A stretch of 64,000 nt of DNA from Ostreococcus lucimarinus CCE9901 (taxonomy: Eukaryota > Chlorophyta > Mamiellophyceae > Mamiellales > Bathycoccaceae). Shown piece by piece: positions 59,700-64,000 of this stretch (positions within the stretch are counted from its first letter, which is position 1; every line of letters begins with the position of its first letter). The position numbers were made by a program, and so were the translations under genes. Under the pieces are notes generated by a model. The model was not told the DNA's origin, did no database searches, and saw only the letters and a program-made list of their open reading frames with translations. The stretch covers positions 248,001 through 312,000 of the forward strand of contig NC_009370.1 in the NCBI RefSeq assembly GCF_000092065.1, given 5' to 3'.

Positions 59700-61742
59700 A
59701 TGACGGCGGCTCGGACGTCGTCGACGTCGGCGCGCGCGACGACGCGCGGGACGGCGACGGCGAGGCGCGGAAGAGCGCGACGCGGCGCGGAAGAGCGACG
59801 CGCGATCGCGCGGCGCGCGATGACGCGCGAGACGACGACGGGCGGGAGCGTGCGGGAGCGCGCGTCGGCGGCGAGCGCGAGGGTTCGGGACGCGGGCGCG
59901 AGCGTCGCGGACCGCGTGAAATGGTTGATCGCGCTCGCGCGAACGCGGGGCGGCGACGACGCGTGGCTGGACGAGGATGGGAGAAATGCGACGACGCGCG
60001 TGATGGGGTGCGCGTCGGCGAGCTGGATCGAGGCGGTGGTGGATGAGGCGAGCGGACGGGTGCGAGCGCGATGCGCGAGCGAGAGCGACGCGACTCGAGG
60101 ATACGGAACGTTGTTGTGCGAGGCGTTGAGCGGTGGGACGGTGGATGAGTGCTTGGAGCTGGGAGATGATTTCGTGGACGCGATGGAGATCGGGATCGGG
60201 TCCAAGGTGGAGAAGTCGCGAACGAATGGGTTTAAGAATATGTTAGAGACGGCGAAGAAGCAGTTGCGAACGCTTCGAGCCGACGCCGGAGGGGATCCGT
60301 TTCCGAGCTTGATCGTCACCGCGGACGAAGTGCGATCGCGTGGATCGTTTGCGGCGTCGCAGGCGTCGTATTTGGAGCCCGATGCGGGCAAAGTGAAGGC
60401 TTTGGTCGAGGCGTTGTCGACGAAGAAGATCGGCATCGTGGCGCACTTTTACATGGATCCCGAGGTGCAAGGCATTTTGATGGCCGCAAAGGCGTCGTAT
60501 CCGCACATCGCCATCAGCGATTCGCTCGTCATGGCGGATTTAGCGGTGAAGATGGTCGAGGACGGGTGCGAGACGATCGGGGTGTTGGGGGTGGATTTCA
60601 TGTCTGAGAACGTTCGCGCCATCATCGACGAAGCCGGGCACGCGGACGCCAAGGTGTATCGCATGGCGGCGGAAGACATCGGATGCTCGCTCGCGGAAGC
60701 CGCACAGAGCGAAAGTTACGATAGCTATCTCGAAGATGCGAGTAAGACGAAGAACTCGGTGCACGTGATTTACATCAACACTGGTTTGGACACCAAGGCG
60801 GCGGCGAATGCGAAAATTCCCACCATCACGTGCACGTCTTCCAACGTCGTGGCGACGGTTTTGCAAGCCGCGGCGCAGATTCCCGACGTGCACGTATTTT
60901 ACGGCCCCGATACGTACATGGGCGGGAACTTGGCCGAGCTCTTGCGTCGGATGACGACGTGGGACGACGAGGACATCAAGGCGATGCATCCGGCGCACGA
61001 CAGAGAAACCGTCAAGGCGCTCTTGCCTCGTTTGAAGTACTTCAACGACGGCACGTGCATGGTGCACGACATGTTCGGCGAAGACGTTTGCAACACCGTG
61101 CGCGCGTTTTACGGCGATGCGTACCAAACCGCGCACTTTGAAGTTCCCGGAGAAATGTTCAAGCTCGCCATGGAGGCGAAGGATCGCGGGTTGGGCGTCG
61201 TCGGCTCGACGCAAAACATCTTGGATTACACGTGCGCGCGCGTGGACGAAGCCATCGAGCGCGCGCTTCCCGAAGGCGAACGTTTGCGATTCGTGCTCGG
61301 CACCGAGACTGGGATGGTGACGTCCATCGTGCGCGCGGTGCAGGCGCGTCTTCGCGCGGCGCGCGACGCGGGCGTTCGCGGCGTCGAAGCCGAAATCGTC
61401 TTCCCAGTTTCCGCCGACGCCATCACCGCCACGGGCGACGCGGAGATCCCTGTCGTGCCCGGCGTCGTCGCGGGCGAAGGGTGCTCGCTCGACGGCGGGT
61501 GCGCGTCTTGTCCGTACATGAAGATGAACTCGTACGACGCGTTGATGAAGATGTGCGACAAAATCGGCTCCGCCGCCGGCGAAGCCGTGCTCGCCGCGCA
61601 GGAGCCGCGCAAATACGAAAGCGCGGACGGCGCGGGTCCATCCATCGCATCGCAAGGATGCGTTCCGATCTTACACATGCGGCATTTCCAAAAGAACAAG
61701 ACGTTTAGCGACGCGTTGGTCGAGGACATCACCACTCGTTAA
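59700..61742 (+). CDS. NADA: quinolinate synthase with SufE domain, chloroplast
   Basis: 680 residues. Residues ~1-50 form a transit peptide; ~60-190 are a SufE domain with conserved Cys104 in VMGCASASW; ~225-680 are NadA with KKIGIVAHFYMDPEVQG, SDSLVMADLAVKM and the 4Fe-4S Cys set (including TCTSSN and the C-x2-C in CSLDGGCASC). The SufE-NadA fusion is established in plants (OLD5/QS), where SufE helps build the cluster. Makes quinolinate for NAD synthesis from aspartate. ATG 59700 follows the divergent promoter. Confidence 0.95.
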   Translation: MTAARTSSTSARATTRGTATARRGRARRGAEERRAIARRAMTRETTTGGSVRERASAASARVRDAGASVADRVKWLIALARTRGGDDAWLDEDGRNATTRVMGCASASWIEAVVDEASGRVRARCASESDATRGYGTLLCEALSGGTVDECLELGDDFVDAMEIGIGSKVEKSRTNGFKNMLETAKKQLRTLRADAGGDPFPSLIVTADEVRSRGSFAASQASYLEPDAGKVKALVEALSTKKIGIVAHFYMDPEVQGILMAAKASYPHIAISDSLVMADLAVKMVEDGCETIGVLGVDFMSENVRAIIDEAGHADAKVYRMAAEDIGCSLAEAAQSESYDSYLEDASKTKNSVHVIYINTGLDTKAAANAKIPTITCTSSNVVATVLQAAAQIPDVHVFYGPDTYMGGNLAELLRRMTTWDDEDIKAMHPAHDRETVKALLPRLKYFNDGTCMVHDMFGEDVCNTVRAFYGDAYQTAHFEVPGEMFKLAMEAKDRGLGVVGSTQNILDYTCARVDEAIERALPEGERLRFVLGTETGMVTSIVRAVQARLRAARDAGVRGVEAEIVFPVSADAITATGDAEIPVVPGVVAGEGCSLDGGCASCPYMKMNSYDALMKMCDKIGSAAGEAVLAAQEPRKYESADGAGPSIASQGCVPILHMRHFQKNKTFSDALVEDITTR

Positions 61743-61853
61743 TCCTTCGTCTCCGCGCGCGCGGCGAATGGAATCAAACGGAATCAAAACAGTTGTCGAG
61801 AGTTGCAATACTACAATAAAGTGATAGCACCACCCATCGCCGTCGCGCACTTC

Positions 61854-62577
61854 CTACTCCTGCGCCCCCTTGACGCCGCGCGTGATGGGATCCTTCGCCA
61901 CGCTCAAAAGCTCCAAGTCGAGCGTCACCGTCCCGTTCGCCGGGATCTCCATGACCTCGTTCGGCCCGTACGCGTACTCCGGCGGCACGATCATCCGTCG
62001 CACCGTCCCGACGCCCATGCCCTTGATCCCCTCGTTAAACGCCTGTATGAACGGTCCTCCCGGCTCTCCCGCGGGTTGCCCGACGGTGAATCCGATCGGC
62101 GTCCCTCCCGTGACGCCCGCGCCCTGCCTCGACGTCCCCACCGTCACCGACCGAAACTTCAAGTCGTAGTGCACCGCCACGCGCGCCCCCTTCGGCACGC
62201 CCCCCGTCGCGCCGCTCGCGCCCTGTAAATCGTAGTACAGTATCGGCGGGTTCGTTCCCGGGATCTGCGTCGCGTCGCGCGTCGTCAGTCTCGCCGTCGT
62301 CGTCGCGTTCGTTCGCGGCGTTCGTCGTCGTCGTCGTCTCGCGCACCGGCTGAAAGTTCTCGATCGGCACCCCTCCCGTGACGCCTCCCGAGAGTTTCGC
62401 GCGCGCCGCGCCCGGCGTCGCGACGAGCGCCAGCGCGGCGCCGACGAGCGCGTCGCGGCGTCGCGCGACGTCGCTCGATGCCGACGCGGACGCGCGCGGC
62501 CGCGTCTTCATCGCGCGTTCGCGTCGTCCTCGCGTCGCGCCGACGCGCGCGGGCGCGACGGCGCGTCGACAGCGCAT
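61854..62577 (-). CDS. FKBP-type isomerase, probably thylakoid lumen
   Basis: Exons 62347-62577 and 61854-62264 give about 213 residues. The N-terminus has a bipartite signal: Arg-rich, then RRRDALVGAALALVATPGAARA with an A-x-A cleavage site, as in lumenal FKBPs. The intron joins GVPIENFQP in phase 0 to IPGTNPPILYYDLQG, then VPKGARVAVHYDLKFR, PFIQAFNEGIKGMGVGTVRR, and VTLDLELLSV: an FKBP domain. Active-site aromatics are partly retained; activity is not certain. Which plant FKBP (16-18 groups) cannot be resolved. Confidence 0.8.
62265..62346 (-). other. FKBP intron (82 bp)
   Basis: Donor GTGCGC at 62346, GACTGAC (plus-strand GTCAGTC at 62284-62290), acceptor GACGCAG ending at 62265. Phase 0. 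Confidence 0.85.
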
Positions 62578-62751
62578 GGCGTTCGCGCGCGCGCGCGCGC
62601 GGGGTCGCGGATCGGCGCGGTGGGACGCCCTCGCGTCGAGGAATGGCGACGATCGACGCGTCGAGCGCGGCGTCGAGCGCGCGCGAGCGGAAGAAACGCG
62701 CGCGACGCGTCGAAGGCGCGGCGATGGACGCGATGCGCGCGCGTGACATCG

Positions 62752-64000
62752 CTAAGAGGTGGCTAATTCGGGCGCGTCGCGGTCGTCGCGGTCGTCGTCG
62801 TCGCCGGGGCGAACGCGCTTGTTGGACGCGGGCTCGACGGCGAGATTTTCGGCGGAGGAAGAGCGGCGCGCGCTGTTGATCGTCCCGCGCTCGCGACGGA
62901 GCTTTCGACGCAATTCATCGTAACGCGCGTGATCCGACTTGCTCACCGAGGGTTGCACCTTCGTGAACGCCTCTTCGAAGTGCTTCGTCGTCACCGTCGG
63001 CGTCGATTCGAGCGTCATCGATTTCAACGCCGCCACGCACGCTTCGCGCACGAGCGCCGCCAAGTCGGCGCCGCTGAAGCCTTCGCACGATCGACCGAGC
63101 GCGATTTGATCCACGCGTACGTCTGGTGCGATGGGCGTTCGGCGCGTGAGCGTCTTCAAGATGGCGACTCGGCCGTCCGGCGGCGGCAACGGAACGTACA
63201 AGAGCTTGTCCAAGCGCCCGGGACGCAGCATCGCTGGATCGATCATGTCGGGTCGGTTCGTCGCCGCGATCAAGAACGTCGCGTTTCGCGCTTCGAGACC
63301 GTCCATCTCGGTGAGAAGTTGGTTCACGACGCGCTCGGCTGAGGTGTTGTCGCCGCCGCTTCCGCGACGCGGCGCCAGAGAATCCATCTCGTCAAAGAAT
63401 AACACGCACGGGCTCGCACTTCGTGCGCGCTGGAACAGCGTCCGCACCGCGCGCTCGCTCTCACCGACGTACTTATTTAATAACTCTGGACCTTTGATGG
63501 ATATGAAATTCGCCATCGCCTCGTTCGCCGTCGCCTTGGCGACGAGCGTTTTGCCGCACCCCGGTGGGCCGTAGAGCAAGACGCCCGTAGAGATGTTCAA
63601 ACCCATCGCTTGGAATCGCTCGGGATGAGCGATGGGCTCAGCAATGGAGAACTTCAACTCTTCGCGAATTTCTGTGAGCGAGCCAACGTCGTCCCAAGTC
63701 ACGTTCGGCGTCGTGGTGAAACCTTCGCGTTGCGCCGACGGTTGCACGCGCGTGAGCGCGAGGGAGAAATCTTCCATGGTGATTGCTAGATCCTCGAGTT
63801 CGTCCTCGGTGAGCGGACGCGGATCCGCTAAGCGACCAGTCGCGAGACGAGTGTCCCCCCCCAGTGCGGGCGCGACACCCTCGTCCATCGTCACATCCGC
63901 GCTCGCCCTTTCCTCGTCCTCGAGCTTTTTAAAGATGCGCGTGACCGCCGACGCGGCGGCTTCCTTGGCCAACGCCGATAAATCCGCGCCGACATAGCCG
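62752..64000 (-). CDS. NVL: NVL/RIX7 ribosome-biogenesis AAA ATPase, 3' part
   Basis: Open at the right edge; at least 415 residues of the C-terminal part. It starts inside the end of D1 (GYVGADLSALAKEAAASAVTR) and contains D2: TPNVTWDDVGSLTEIREELK, Walker A GPPGCGKT, ELLNKYVGESERAVR, Walker B VLFFDEMDSLAP, ATNRPDMIDPAMLRPGR. This is the NVL/RIX7 pattern, close to CDC48 but with the NVL D1-D2 linker and a basic C-terminus. NVL strips factors from pre-60S particles. The 5' half lies outside the window. Confidence 0.85.
   Translation of the reverse strand, partial: GYVGADLSALAKEAAASAVTRIFKKLEDEERASADVTMDEGVAPALGGDTRLATGRLADPRPLTEDELEDLAITMEDFSLALTRVQPSAQREGFTTTPNVTWDDVGSLTEIREELKFSIAEPIAHPERFQAMGLNISTGVLLYGPPGCGKTLVAKATANEAMANFISIKGPELLNKYVGESERAVRTLFQRARSASPCVLFFDEMDSLAPRRGSGGDNTSAERVVNQLLTEMDGLEARNATFLIAATNRPDMIDPAMLRPGRLDKLLYVPLPPPDGRVAILKTLTRRTPIAPDVRVDQIALGRSCEGFSGADLAALVREACVAALKSMTLESTPTVTTKHFEEAFTKVQPSVSKSDHARYDELRRKLRRERGTINSARRSSSAENLAVEPASNKRVRPGDDDDRDDRDAPELATS

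Noticed and set aside
1-64000. tRNA, rRNA or mobile elements
   Set aside because: No cloverleaf-like blocks, transposase or long terminal repeats were seen by eye; a tRNAscan or repeat search was not possible.

Overview
The window reads as nuclear DNA of a very small green alga, most likely a Mamiellophyceae prasinophyte of the Ostreococcus type (inference). The genes are eukaryotic (Elongator ELP1, UBE4-type E4 ubiquitin ligase, spliceosomal cyclophilin H, YEATS protein, eIF1) and several are plastid genes of plant type (CYP38, ORANGE, DUF1997, SufE-NadA quinolinate synthase, lumenal FKBP, organellar gyrase A). Base composition is very GC-rich with CpG-rich spacers, genes are packed with spacers often under 100 bases, and only five introns could be placed. 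All five share one signature: donor GTRCGY, an internal GACTGAC, and acceptor CGCAG.

Layout. 1-9.8 kb: 5' part of SDA1, a KH plus J-domain protein, a spliced four-helix membrane protein, a five-repeat helicase-associated-domain protein, an MTHFR-like protein, TRM11, an unknown plastid-like membrane protein and a TPR-thioredoxin. 9.8-19 kb: a protein with three 80-residue CxxC repeats, a WW protein, an unknown secreted or membrane-anchored protein, RPF2, organellar GyrA, LAS1 and METTL26. 19-28.7 kb: ELP1, cytochrome c1, YEATS protein, metallophosphoesterase and a GPR180/TMEM145-like membrane protein. 28.7-41 kb: DUF1997, a membrane RING protein, CYP38, a ZC3HC1/NIPA-like protein, UBE4, an ITPA-family pyrophosphatase, a GNAT-domain protein and a membrane J-like protein. 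41.2-53.5 kb: one intronless gene for a surface protein of about 4,100 residues, in visibly AT-richer DNA. 53.5-64 kb: cyclophilin H, eIF1, mitochondrial S1-like protein, serine acetyltransferase, ORANGE, SufE-NadA, lumenal FKBP and the 3' part of NVL/RIX7.

Functional themes. Four genes serve ribosome biogenesis (SDA1, RPF2, LAS1, NVL) and two serve tRNA modification (TRM11, ELP1). A large share are nuclear genes for organelle proteins. Most neighbours are head-to-head or tail-to-tail, so promoters are often bidirectional and 3' ends adjoin. TGTAA, the green-algal polyadenylation signal, lies just past many stop codons.

The least explained items are the giant surface protein with its triplicated module and an apparently homogenised 88-bp block, the 240-bp triplicated CxxC repeat, a perfect 26-bp palindrome at the start of the KH/J gene, the membrane J-like protein with HTD in place of HPD, a telo-box palindrome in the ORANGE/NadA promoter, and a KOW-like tail out of frame behind the HA-repeat gene. 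All gene names come from reading translated sequence; no database search was run.
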